Shown: piece by piece, positions 25,408-33,118 of the stretch
How positions within the stretch are numbered: the stretch's first letter is position 1
How the letters are laid out: each line of letters begins with the position of its first letter
Assembly: GCF_913054395.1 (NCBI RefSeq)
Contig: NZ_CAJXIP010000002.1
Span: 1 to 64,000 of the forward strand
DNA length: 64,000 nt
Origin: an uncultured Roseovarius sp.
Lineage (GTDB): Bacteria > Pseudomonadota > Alphaproteobacteria > Rhodobacterales > Rhodobacteraceae
Direction: 5' to 3'
Translations under genes and position numbers: made by a program
The notes under the pieces: generated by a model
Seen by the model: only the letters and a program-made list of their open reading frames with translations
What the model was told of the DNA's origin: nothing
Databases searched by the model: none

Positions 25408-26645
25408 GCGTGCTCGCCGATCTTCTGGCAACGGTTTTCGAGCGCCGCTATCGTGGCGCAACCGAACCGGACAAGCAGAACCGAAGCATCGAAGACCTTT
25501 CTCGTGACCTGCTTGGCAGCTCGGGCGAGGTGTCGGGCATGGCCCTGGCGCGGCTTATTCTTGATCGCTATGCCGGGATGGATGACGAAGCCAAACTCGG
25601 GTTCTTCACCTTTCTGACCAACGACCTTGGCGTTGATCCAGAAACCGTGCGCAACGCCCTTGATGCTTTCGAGGCCTCACCTGACCGGCACAGCTATCGG
25701 ACATTCCTTGCCGCCGCAGAGCCGCCGCGCCAGGAATTGGCGCGCCGTCTCAATCAGGTGCCCGGCGCCACCGCACAGCTGGTGGCGATGCGAAGCGACC
25801 TCTTGCGCCTGACCAAAACCAACTCCGCGCCTGGGGTGGTCGATCTTGACATGCGGCACCTGTTTTCGTCGTGGTTCAACCGTGGCTTTCTGGTGCTGCG
25901 CCCGATCAATTGGAGCAGCCCGGCCGATATCCTTGAAAAAATCATCGCCTATGAGGCGGTGCATGCCATCGACAGCTGGGATGACCTGCGGCTCCGGCTG
26001 CAACCTGCCGACCGGCGGTGTTTCGGGTTTTTCCACCCGGCCATGCCCGACGAACCGCTGATTTTCGTCGAGGTGGCGCTGACACGCGGCACACCGGGGG
26101 CGATCCATGATCTGTTGGCCGAGAACCGCGAGGCGATCACCGCCGAGGCGGCCGACACCGCCGTGTTCTATTCGATCTCGAACTGTCAGCCGGGGCTTGC
26201 CGGGATTTCATTTGGCAACTCGCTGATCAAACAAGTCGTTGCCGACCTCTCGCAGGAGCTTCCCAATCTCAAGACCTTCGTGACGCTATCACCGATCCCG
26301 GCGCTGACCAAATGGCTGACGGCCGAAGGCATTGCCCTGCCGGACGATCCCGAAGAGCGTCGCCAGATCACCGCCGACTACCTGTTGAACGCCAAGCGCC
26401 CCGAGGGCAGCCCGTTCGATCCGGTCGCGCGGTTTCACCTTGGCAACGGGGCCTCGGTGCATGCCATCCATGCGGGCGCCGACCTGTCGTCCAATGGACT
26501 CGCGCAATCGGGCGGCATGATGGTGAATTACCTTTACGATCTTGCGCTGATTTCGCAAAACCACGAACGGTTTGCGACTGCGGCCCAAATCGCCGCTTCG
26601 CCCGAAGTTACCGCCCTGAGCGCCGCCCGCGCCACCAAAGACTGA
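25404..26645 (+). CDS. matA: malonyl-CoA decarboxylase
   Basis: This 413-residue enzyme converts malonyl-CoA to acetyl-CoA and CO2. An N-terminal helical domain (about 1-130) is followed by the acetyltransferase-like catalytic domain. It has PINWSSPADILEKIIAYEAVHAI, YSISNCQPGLAGISFGN (the conserved Ser region) and HLGNGASVHAIHAGAD with SGGMMVNYLYD (the conserved His region and C-terminal signature). It is coupled to dctM and followed 16 bases later by the CoA synthetase. Size matches bacterial MatA. Confidence 0.95.
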   Translation: MSVLADLLATVFERRYRGATEPDKQNRSIEDLSRDLLGSSGEVSGMALARLILDRYAGMDDEAKLGFFTFLTNDLGVDPETVRNALDAFEASPDRHSYRTFLAAAEPPRQELARRLNQVPGATAQLVAMRSDLLRLTKTNSAPGVVDLDMRHLFSSWFNRGFLVLRPINWSSPADILEKIIAYEAVHAIDSWDDLRLRLQPADRRCFGFFHPAMPDEPLIFVEVALTRGTPGAIHDLLAENREAITAEAADTAVFYSISNCQPGLAGISFGNSLIKQVVADLSQELPNLKTFVTLSPIPALTKWLTAEGIALPDDPEERRQITADYLLNAKRPEGSPFDPVARFHLGNGASVHAIHAGADLSSNGLAQSGGMMVNYLYDLALISQNHERFATAAQIAASPEVTALSAARATKD

Positions 26646-26661
26646 TACAAGGAATATTGCC

Positions 26662-28179
26662 ATGGCCAACCCCCTTTACGACACGCTTTTTGGTCGCCAT
26701 GCGGGCCGAACCGCGCCGTTTCTCCACCTCTCGGATGGCAGTACGGTAAGCTATGACGCCTTTTTGCGGCTGACTGCGCAATACGCCAACAGCTTTTTCA
26801 GCACAGGCCTTGCCCCCGGTGACCGGCTTGCCGCGCAGATCGAAAAATCGCCAGAGGCCCTGGCGGTTTATGCGGCCTGCGTACAGGCGGGGATCGTTTT
26901 CTTGCCGCTCAACACCGGCTATACGGCAGATGAACTTGGGTATTTCGTGACCGACAGCGGCGCGCGCCTGTTGCTCTGCGACGGATCAAAGGCCGATGCT
27001 CTGGCGAGCGTTGCCAAATCCGCCGACGCCCAATTGATGACGCTCGATGCCGATGGCAGCGGAAGCCTGCCCGACGCCGCCAAGGATCAACCGGAGAGCT
27101 TTGAGGCAACCGCGCGCAGCAGCGATGATCTTGCCGCGTTCCTTTATACCTCTGGTACGACGGGGCGCTCGAAAGGTGCGATGCTGACCCAGACCAACCT
27201 TTTGTCAAATGCCGAAACGCTGGTCGACTACTGGGCCTTTACCGAAAAAGACGTGTTGCTTCACGCGCTGCCGATCTTTCACACGCATGGGCTTTTCGTG
27301 GCGACCAATGTGATCCTGCTGGCCGGGGCCTCGATGATCTTCCTGCCGAAATTCGATCAGGACAAGGTGATCGAAAACCTGCCGCGCGCCACAAGCATGA
27401 TGGGCGTGCCGACCTTTTACACCCGCCTTCTGGACGACCCGCGCTTTGATCGCGAGCTTATCGGGCATATGCGGCTTTTCATCTCGGGAAGCGCGCCGCT
27501 TCTGGCCGAAACCCATGTGGCGATCGAAGAGCGCACCGGCCACCGCATTCTTGAACGCTATGGCATGACCGAAACCAACATGAACACCTCGAACCCCTAC
27601 GAGGGCGAACGCCGCGCCGGCACGGTCGGGTTCCCGCTGCCGGGGGTGGACCTCAAGATCACCGATCCCGATAGCGGCAAGACCCTGCCCCAAGGCGAGA
27701 TCGGCCAGATCGAGGTCCGCGGTCCGAACGTGTTCAAAGGTTATTGGAACATGCCCGAAAAAACCGCCGAAGAGTTGCGCAGCGACGGGTTCTTCATCAC
27801 TGGCGATCTGGGGCTGATCGACGAGCAGGGCTATGTCCAGATCGTTGGGCGCAACAAGGATCTGATCATCTCGGGCGGCTACAACATCTATCCCAAGGAA
27901 ATCGAACTGTTGCTGGATGAACAGCCCGGCGTGCTTGAAAGTGCTGTCGTGGGCGTGCCGCATCCCGATTTCGGCGAAACAGTGGTCGGCTTTCTGGTGG
28001 CGCAAAAGGGCGCAACACCCGATCTTGACGCGATTGCAGAGGCGGCAGGCGCCTCGCTGGCGCGCTTCAAACATCCGCGCAAGCTTATCATGCTGGATGA
28101 ATTGCCGCGCAACACCATGGGCAAGGTTCAGAAAAACATCCTGCGCGCCGAATACGGCGATCTGTTCAAATCCAACTGA
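26662..28179 (+). CDS. matB: malonyl-CoA synthetase (ATP-dependent)
   Basis: This 505-residue ANL-family enzyme activates malonate to malonyl-CoA. Core motifs are YTSGTTGRSKGAMLTQTNL (A3, about 156-174), RYGMTETNMN (A5), TGDLG (A7), GRNKDLIISGGYNIYPKEIE (A8) and the catalytic Lys in PRNTMGKVQKN (A10). The GMTETNMNT segment with downstream arginine is the type found in MatB. AAGGAA lies eight bases before the ATG. It ends the malonate operon, supplying the substrate of MatA. Confidence 0.94.
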   Translation: MANPLYDTLFGRHAGRTAPFLHLSDGSTVSYDAFLRLTAQYANSFFSTGLAPGDRLAAQIEKSPEALAVYAACVQAGIVFLPLNTGYTADELGYFVTDSGARLLLCDGSKADALASVAKSADAQLMTLDADGSGSLPDAAKDQPESFEATARSSDDLAAFLYTSGTTGRSKGAMLTQTNLLSNAETLVDYWAFTEKDVLLHALPIFHTHGLFVATNVILLAGASMIFLPKFDQDKVIENLPRATSMMGVPTFYTRLLDDPRFDRELIGHMRLFISGSAPLLAETHVAIEERTGHRILERYGMTETNMNTSNPYEGERRAGTVGFPLPGVDLKITDPDSGKTLPQGEIGQIEVRGPNVFKGYWNMPEKTAEELRSDGFFITGDLGLIDEQGYVQIVGRNKDLIISGGYNIYPKEIELLLDEQPGVLESAVVGVPHPDFGETVVGFLVAQKGATPDLDAIAEAAGASLARFKHPRKLIMLDELPRNTMGKVQKNILRAEYGDLFKSN

Positions 28180-28207
28180 TCGACGGTAAAGCGATCGTCT
28201 TGGCGGC

Positions 28208-28228
28208 CCGGCGCAGACCCTGCGCCGG
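28208..28228. terminator. hairpin between convergent genes
   Basis: CCGGCGCAG-ACC-CTGCGCCGG is a perfect 9-bp stem after matB and before the convergent VOC gene's end. There is no clear U tract, so it is a weak terminator candidate for either strand. Confidence 0.45.
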
Positions 28229-28267
28229 ACCGGTTTCGTATTGCCGGATGTACGCGGCGCCCTGACT

Positions 28268-28672
28268 TCACCCTTCCAGCGGGTTCGACACCTCGATCAG
28301 GTTTCCATCCGGGTCGCGCAGGTACAGCGACAGGATCGGCCCCGTCGCGCCGGTGCGTTTCACCGGGCCTTCCTCAACCCTGATGCCGCAGCGCGCGAAA
28401 TGCCCCAGCCATTCCGAAATCGCCACATCGCTCAGGAAACACAAATCCGCCGATCCGGGGGTGGCGCGCTGTGCCTTTGGTTCAAACTCGGCGCCCGCAA
28501 GATGCAGGTTTATCTTTTGCGCGCCATAGTTCAGCGCCCAACGCGCGGTTCCGTCAGCGGGCGTAAACGCCTGTGCCTCCATCCCCAGAACATCGCGATA
28601 AAACGCAATGGTCGCGTCAAGATCGGCCACGGTCAGCACCAGATGGTCAAGCGCATTCACCTTGGGTTGCAT
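28268..28672 (-). CDS. VOC family protein (glyoxalase/fosfomycin-resistance superfamily)
   Basis: This 134-residue metalloenzyme fold has two beta-alpha-beta-beta-beta units. It opens NALDHLVLTVADLDATIAFYRDVLGM (putative metal His in LDHLV) and ends LYLRDPDGNLIEVSNP (metal Glu in LIEV), with an internal NLHLAG. ATG 28672 is preferred because AGGGAC precedes it; a TTG at 28687 overlaps the upstream stop. It follows the FAD oxidoreductase gene by 11 bases. The substrate is unknown. Confidence 0.86.
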   Translation of the reverse strand: MQPKVNALDHLVLTVADLDATIAFYRDVLGMEAQAFTPADGTARWALNYGAQKINLHLAGAEFEPKAQRATPGSADLCFLSDVAISEWLGHFARCGIRVEEGPVKRTGATGPILSLYLRDPDGNLIEVSNPLEG

Positions 28673-28683
28673 GGTCTGTCCCT

Positions 28684-29712
28684 TCAATATGACGCCTCGG
28701 GGTGAAAGCCTTCGGGGATGGCATCCACCCCGTCAAGGATCAGATCCGCCATGACCTGTCCGACCTTGGGCGCCATGCCAAAGCCGATCTTGAAGCCGCC
28801 ATTGGCGATGAATTCCCCGGACCGCAAGGGGTGCGCCCCAAGCATCGGCGCGCGGCTGCGGCTTCGGGGGCGAACGCCTGCCCATCGCGCAAGAACCGGC
28901 GCATCAACCAGCGCAGGCACCGCAGCGCGCGCGCGTGCGATCACCGCGTCCAGAAGGGCGTCGGTGCTGTCAGGGTCGTCATAGGTATTCTCGCTGGTCG
29001 ATCCGATGGCCGTGGTGCCATCTGCGTGCGGAATGACATGCAACGTGTCGGCAAAAAGCTGTGGCAGGGTGGCGGCATCATAGGCCAAAAGCGCACCCTG
29101 CCCCTTGACGCCCGCGCCGACGCTGCGGCTATGGGCGGCGCTCAGTTCTTGCAGCCCGGCCACGCCGGTGGCCCAGATCACCCGCCCCTCGGGCGCGCCC
29201 GATGTCACCACCTCGCCCCCCTTTGCGCGGATCGCCGCCACAAGCGCGGCGCAGGCGCGGCGCGGGTGCAACCGCGCGCTAAGCGTGTCTTCGATCAGAT
29301 ATCCGGTCGGGGAAAACGGCGCCCAGCCCTCCCTGGCGGGAATCACGCGCCATTCCGCCTTGCCCTGCCAGAGATCGCGCGCGGTGGCCGCCCGTGCAGT
29401 GGCAAGCCCGAGGGCCGCCTCATCGGCGATCGGTTGCAGGCGCCCAAGACGACCATAGCCCGGCGATTTCCCGGAGACCTCGGCAACGCTGGCCCAAAAT
29501 GTCTCGGCCATGATCAGGCTGTCGAATTGAAACGCCTTCTTGTCGTTCCACTTTTCCGGCACATGCGGTGCAAGCGCCCCGACGACGCCGCCCGAGGCAC
29601 CAGCACCGGGACCGCCCGGGCCGATCACCCGAACGCGCGCGCCGCGCGCGGCGCAGGTCCACGCCACCGAGAGGCCGAAAATCCCTGCCCCCATCACCGT
29701 TATATCGGCCAT
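28684..29712 (-). CDS. FAD-dependent oxidoreductase (DAO family; MnmC1/ThiO-like)
   Basis: This 342-residue protein has the FAD-binding start ITVMGAGIFGLSVAWTCAARGARVRVI and the D-amino-acid-oxidase fold, with GVRPRSRSRAPMLG and NGGFKIGFGMAPKVGQ at the C-terminal FAD site. It could be glycine oxidase-like, or the stand-alone equivalent of the oxidase half of E. coli MnmC, because the gene divergent from it is the methyltransferase half (mnmD). ATG 29712 is preferred to TTG 29718. Choosing between the two roles needs experiment. Confidence 0.83.
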   Translation of the reverse strand: MADITVMGAGIFGLSVAWTCAARGARVRVIGPGGPGAGASGGVVGALAPHVPEKWNDKKAFQFDSLIMAETFWASVAEVSGKSPGYGRLGRLQPIADEAALGLATARAATARDLWQGKAEWRVIPAREGWAPFSPTGYLIEDTLSARLHPRRACAALVAAIRAKGGEVVTSGAPEGRVIWATGVAGLQELSAAHSRSVGAGVKGQGALLAYDAATLPQLFADTLHVIPHADGTTAIGSTSENTYDDPDSTDALLDAVIARARAAVPALVDAPVLARWAGVRPRSRSRAPMLGAHPLRSGEFIANGGFKIGFGMAPKVGQVMADLILDGVDAIPEGFHPEASY

Positions 29713-29774
29713 TGCCAAAGCGCCTGTTCCCCTGCATGGTCCCGCCAGTCCACCCCGCTTTAAAGGATTACAGC

Positions 29775-30452
29775 ATGCAGAGCCAGCAGGCCGATGTCCT
29801 CTGGCGCGACGGCGATATTCCCGTCTCGACCCGGTTCGACGATCCCTATTTCAGCCTCGAGAACGGGCTGGCAGAAACGCGGCATGTGTTTCTGAAAGGA
29901 AATGACCTGCCGGCGCGGTTTCGTGACGGGTTTCATATTGCCGAACTTGGCTTTGGCACCGGATTGAACCTTTTGGCCAGCCTGGCGGCCTGGCGCGGGG
30001 CCAATGTCGGCGGGCGGTTGCATTTCACCACATTCGAGGCCTACCCGATGAGCCCCGAACAGATGCGCCGCGCACAGTCGGCCTTTCCCGAACTGTCGGA
30101 TATTGCCGCCGAACTTGCCCCGCTCTGGCAGGGCGGCGCACAGGTGATCACCCTGCCCGACCTGACATTCACCCTGATCGAAGGCGATGCGCGCCAGACA
30201 CTTGCCGAGTGGCCGGGTCGGGCCGATGCGTGGTTCCTTGACGGGTTTTCCCCGGCCAAGAACCCCGAACTATGGCAAGACACTCTTTTGGCCGAGGTCG
30301 CCCGGCATACAAGCGCCAATGGCACCGCCGCCACCTATACTGCGGCAGGTTTCGTGCGCCGGGGGCTTGAGGCGGCGGGATTTTCTGTTACCCGTCAGCC
30401 AGGGTTCGGGCGCAAGCGCCATATGACCACCGCCACAAAGGGCAAGACATGA
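29775..30452 (+). CDS. mnmD: MnmD, tRNA mnm5(s2)U34 methyltransferase domain protein
   Basis: This 225-residue Methyltransf_30 protein equals the N-terminal half of E. coli MnmC. It has FDDPYFSLENGLAETRHVFL, the SAM motif AELGFGTGLNLLA (about 55-67), DAWFLDGFSPAKNPELW and YTAAGFVRRGLEAAGF near the end. It methylates 5-aminomethyl-uridine at wobble position 34. AAGGA is eight bases from the ATG. Its stop overlaps the EamA transporter start (ATGA). The divergent FAD gene is a candidate partner. Confidence 0.91.
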   Translation: MQSQQADVLWRDGDIPVSTRFDDPYFSLENGLAETRHVFLKGNDLPARFRDGFHIAELGFGTGLNLLASLAAWRGANVGGRLHFTTFEAYPMSPEQMRRAQSAFPELSDIAAELAPLWQGGAQVITLPDLTFTLIEGDARQTLAEWPGRADAWFLDGFSPAKNPELWQDTLLAEVARHTSANGTAATYTAAGFVRRGLEAAGFSVTRQPGFGRKRHMTTATKGKT

Positions 30453-31315
30453 ACGCGCAAAACACCCGGCTGGGTATCTGGCTGATGATCGCCACGACAT
30501 TTATCTTCGCGGTGCAGGACGGCATCTCGCGCCATCTGGCGGGCGAATACAATGTGCTCATGGTGGTGATGATCCGCTATTGGTTCTTTGCCGCCTTCGT
30601 GATGACCATCGCCAGCCGAAAGGCGGGCGGTCTGCGCGCCGCCGCCGCCACAAGCCAACCGGTGATGCAGGCGTTTCGCTCGCTTCTGCTTGTGACCGAA
30701 ATCTGCGTGATGATCCTTGGGTTTACCCTGTTGGGTCTTGTCGAAAGCCATGCGGTCTTTGCCTGTTATCCTCTGTTGATCGCCGCCCTGTCGGGACCGG
30801 TTCTTGGCGAAAAGGTGGGCTGGCGGCGTTGGGTGGCGATCGGGGTCGGCTTTGTCGGGGTGATCATCATCCTCGAACCCGGCTTTGGCGTGTTCAAGCC
30901 GGAGGCCATCGTACCGCTGATTGCCGCTCTGATGTTCGCGCTTTACGGCCTTTTGACGCGCTATGTCGCGCGCCGCGATACCGCCGCAACAAGCTTCTTC
31001 TGGACCGGCACAGTCGGGTCTGTGGCGATGACCGCGGTCGGCATGTGGTTCTGGGAACCGATGATCGCCTCTGACTGGGTCTGGATGGGGGCGCTTTGCA
31101 TCACCGGGGCGGCGGGGCACTGGACGCTGATCAAATGCTATGAGGTTGCCGAGGCAAGCGCGGTACAGCCCTTTGCCTATCTGCAACTTCTGTTCGCAAG
31201 CACCATCGGCATCCTCGCCTTTTCCGAAACGATCCGCCTGAATGTGGCGCTTGGCGGCGCTCTTATTGTCGGGGCCGGGCTGTTCACCCTGTGGCGGCAA
31301 CGCCGCGCCGGGTAA
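30449..31315 (+). CDS. DMT-superfamily (EamA) transporter
   Basis: This 288-residue protein has ten membrane segments arranged as two EamA repeats. The second begins around VPLIAALMFALYGLLTRYVARR, and WTLIKCYEVAEASAVQPFAYLQLLFA is the usual late signature. It is likely a metabolite exporter with an unknown substrate. It is translationally coupled to mnmD. Confidence 0.88.
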   Translation: MNAQNTRLGIWLMIATTFIFAVQDGISRHLAGEYNVLMVVMIRYWFFAAFVMTIASRKAGGLRAAAATSQPVMQAFRSLLLVTEICVMILGFTLLGLVESHAVFACYPLLIAALSGPVLGEKVGWRRWVAIGVGFVGVIIILEPGFGVFKPEAIVPLIAALMFALYGLLTRYVARRDTAATSFFWTGTVGSVAMTAVGMWFWEPMIASDWVWMGALCITGAAGHWTLIKCYEVAEASAVQPFAYLQLLFASTIGILAFSETIRLNVALGGALIVGAGLFTLWRQRRAG

Positions 31316-31419
31316 TCCTGCTTTCCGTCACAGGCTGAAGCATCCCCCTTTGGGGGGAAGGCTTGTGGTTAGGCGGCCCTGCGGCAAAACGGGCCAGTCG
31401 GCCAGACCGCGCTTCACAA

Positions 31420-31462
31420 ATTCGTGATCGCGAATATAACGTCCTGAAACGAGTATCAGGAC
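31420..31462. promoter_or_regulatory. two inverted repeats upstream of the DUF2946-like gene
   Basis: ATTCG-N6-CGAAT (31420-31435) and GTCCTGA-N8-TCAGGAC (31441-31462) are perfect palindromes in tandem. The second ends four bases before the ATG at 31467. They are likely operators, or the second may fold as a hairpin over the ribosome site. The cognate regulator is not in the window. Confidence 0.5.
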
Positions 31463-31466
31463 AATC

Positions 31467-31868
31467 ATGCGGCGCACCTTTTCACAGCTAAAGACAGGCG
31501 CACGCGGAGTTGCCGCGATCCTGATCGCATGCCTTCTGGCGCTGCGCGTGGCGGCCTTGCCGATGGTGATGGCCGATGGCGCCCCCGGCCCCGGCATGAT
31601 GGCGATCTGTACCGGCGCCGAGATCATCTATATCCCCATCGGCAGCCAGAGCATCCCCGAACAGGGCACAACGGACGAGGGCGACCCCCGGCACGATCCC
31701 TGCCCGGCCTTTGGCATCACCGCCGCCCTGCTTGCCCCCGATCAACCGATCATCCTGCCCGGCCGCCTGGCCACCACCGCGCAGATCGCGCCCATGGCCT
31801 CGCTTTGGGCCAGTGCGGACGGGCAAGGCCCCTATCAGTCGCGCGCACCACCGCGCCTTCGGCTCTGA
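31467..31868 (+). CDS. DUF2946-like small exported or membrane protein
   Basis: This 133-residue protein has an N-terminal hydrophobic segment (about 16-36, ARGVAAILIACLLALRVAALP). It is followed by MMAICTGAEIIYIP, an acidic GDPRHDPCPAF motif and a Pro/Ala-rich tail. The CxGA...CPAF layout resembles DUF2946, a family found in copper or TonB-related loci. It precedes a Met/His-rich barrel protein by 75 bases on the same strand and probably shares its promoter. A role in metal handling is inference only. Confidence 0.65.
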   Translation: MRRTFSQLKTGARGVAAILIACLLALRVAALPMVMADGAPGPGMMAICTGAEIIYIPIGSQSIPEQGTTDEGDPRHDPCPAFGITAALLAPDQPIILPGRLATTAQIAPMASLWASADGQGPYQSRAPPRLRL

Positions 31869-31943
31869 AGACCTGACATTTCCACGTTCCAAGACCGAAA
31901 TAACGGGCCGCCCAAGGGCGTGCCCGATCTGAAAGATACAACG

Positions 31944-33083
31944 ATGATCAACCGAACATTTGGCGCGGCTCTTGTCTGCGCCGGGCTACTGGCGCCGATG
32001 GCCAGCGCCCAGCACATGATGCCACAGGGCGACGACATGACGACGGGCCAACCGGCAACGAGCGGCATGTCTCATGCCATGAAACACCACAAGATGCACA
32101 ACCATGGCCCGATCGGCGTGCCGGGTCGCCATCAATTGCCCAAGGGCAAGCTGGTGCTCACCTATCGCTATGGCACAATGGAGATGTCGGGTATCCGCCA
32201 GGGCACCGATGACATGGACGCCAATACCCTTGTCACCACCATTCCCAACGCCTTTGCCGCCCTGCCCGGTCAGCCGCCCACCATCCGCGTCGCCCCGGTC
32301 AGCATGAGCATGGACATGCATATGCTTGGCGCGCTGTATGCGCCGAGCGAACGGCTGACCCTGATGGGGATGCTGCCTTATGTGGAAAAATCCATGACCA
32401 TGCGCACCTATGCGGGGCCTGCGGGCACCACGGTGCTGGGTGACAATACAACCACCTCGAACGGGCTTGGCGATATCCGGCTTGGGGCTTTGCTGGCGCT
32501 GAACAAGACCCGGAAAGGCGGCGCTCGCGTCGGGCTTGGCCTTAGCTTGCCAACGGGGTCGATCACTGAAACCGGGCAGATGCTTTCGCCGATGAACACC
32601 CGGCCGACCAGACGGCTGGCCTATTCGATGCAGCTTGGCTCGGGCACCTTTGACCTTCACCCAAGCCTGACCGTGGAATCGGGACGTGGCGCGCTGAACT
32701 GGGGCGGCCAGCTGCGTGGCATCCTCCGCCTGGGCGAGAATGACGAGGGCTATCGCCATGGGCACGAGGCCGCGCTGACCGGCTGGATCAGCTATCGCAC
32801 CGCGCCATGGATAAGCTATTCGGGCCGCGCCGAATATCGCCACGCGGGTCGGATCAAGGGGCAGGACGCCAATATTGCGGGTCCCTCGCTTGGGGCCGAC
32901 CCACGCAACTATGGCGGCGATTACATCACGCTTTATGCGGGCGCCGACATGACCCCGCGCCGCGGGCTTCTCAAGGGACAGCTTTTGGGCGTCGAACTTG
33001 GCCTGCCGGTCTATCAGAACCTCAATGGCGTGCAGTCCAAAACCGACTGGTCGCTGGCCGTCGCATGGCGCAAGCCCTTTTAG
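31944..33083 (+). CDS. outer-membrane barrel protein with Met/His-rich N-terminus
   Basis: This 379-residue protein has a signal peptide (1-22, PMASA before QHMM). A segment rich in Met and His follows (about 23-60: MSHAMKHHKMHNH), then a beta-barrel-like body of alternating strands ending in the terminal aromatic signature AVAWRKPF. It resembles the Phenol_MetA_deg/COG4313 'transporter' group. The Met/His-rich head is typical of periplasmic copper-binding segments. Together with the DUF2946-like gene it suggests a copper or soft-metal outer-membrane function, not proven. Confidence 0.7.
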   Translation: MINRTFGAALVCAGLLAPMASAQHMMPQGDDMTTGQPATSGMSHAMKHHKMHNHGPIGVPGRHQLPKGKLVLTYRYGTMEMSGIRQGTDDMDANTLVTTIPNAFAALPGQPPTIRVAPVSMSMDMHMLGALYAPSERLTLMGMLPYVEKSMTMRTYAGPAGTTVLGDNTTTSNGLGDIRLGALLALNKTRKGGARVGLGLSLPTGSITETGQMLSPMNTRPTRRLAYSMQLGSGTFDLHPSLTVESGRGALNWGGQLRGILRLGENDEGYRHGHEAALTGWISYRTAPWISYSGRAEYRHAGRIKGQDANIAGPSLGADPRNYGGDYITLYAGADMTPRRGLLKGQLLGVELGLPVYQNLNGVQSKTDWSLAVAWRKPF

Positions 33084-33090
33084 GCAGAGG

Positions 33091-33118
33091 CCCCCTTTGG
33101 CCTAATCGCCAAGGGGGG
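33091..33118. terminator. hairpin between convergent genes
   Basis: An 11-pair stem (CCCCCTTTGGC with GCCAAGGGGGG, one G-U pair) has a 6-base loop. It lies between the barrel-protein stop and the transglycosylase stop; the TAG of the latter (33104-33102) is in the loop. There is no U tract. Confidence 0.5.
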
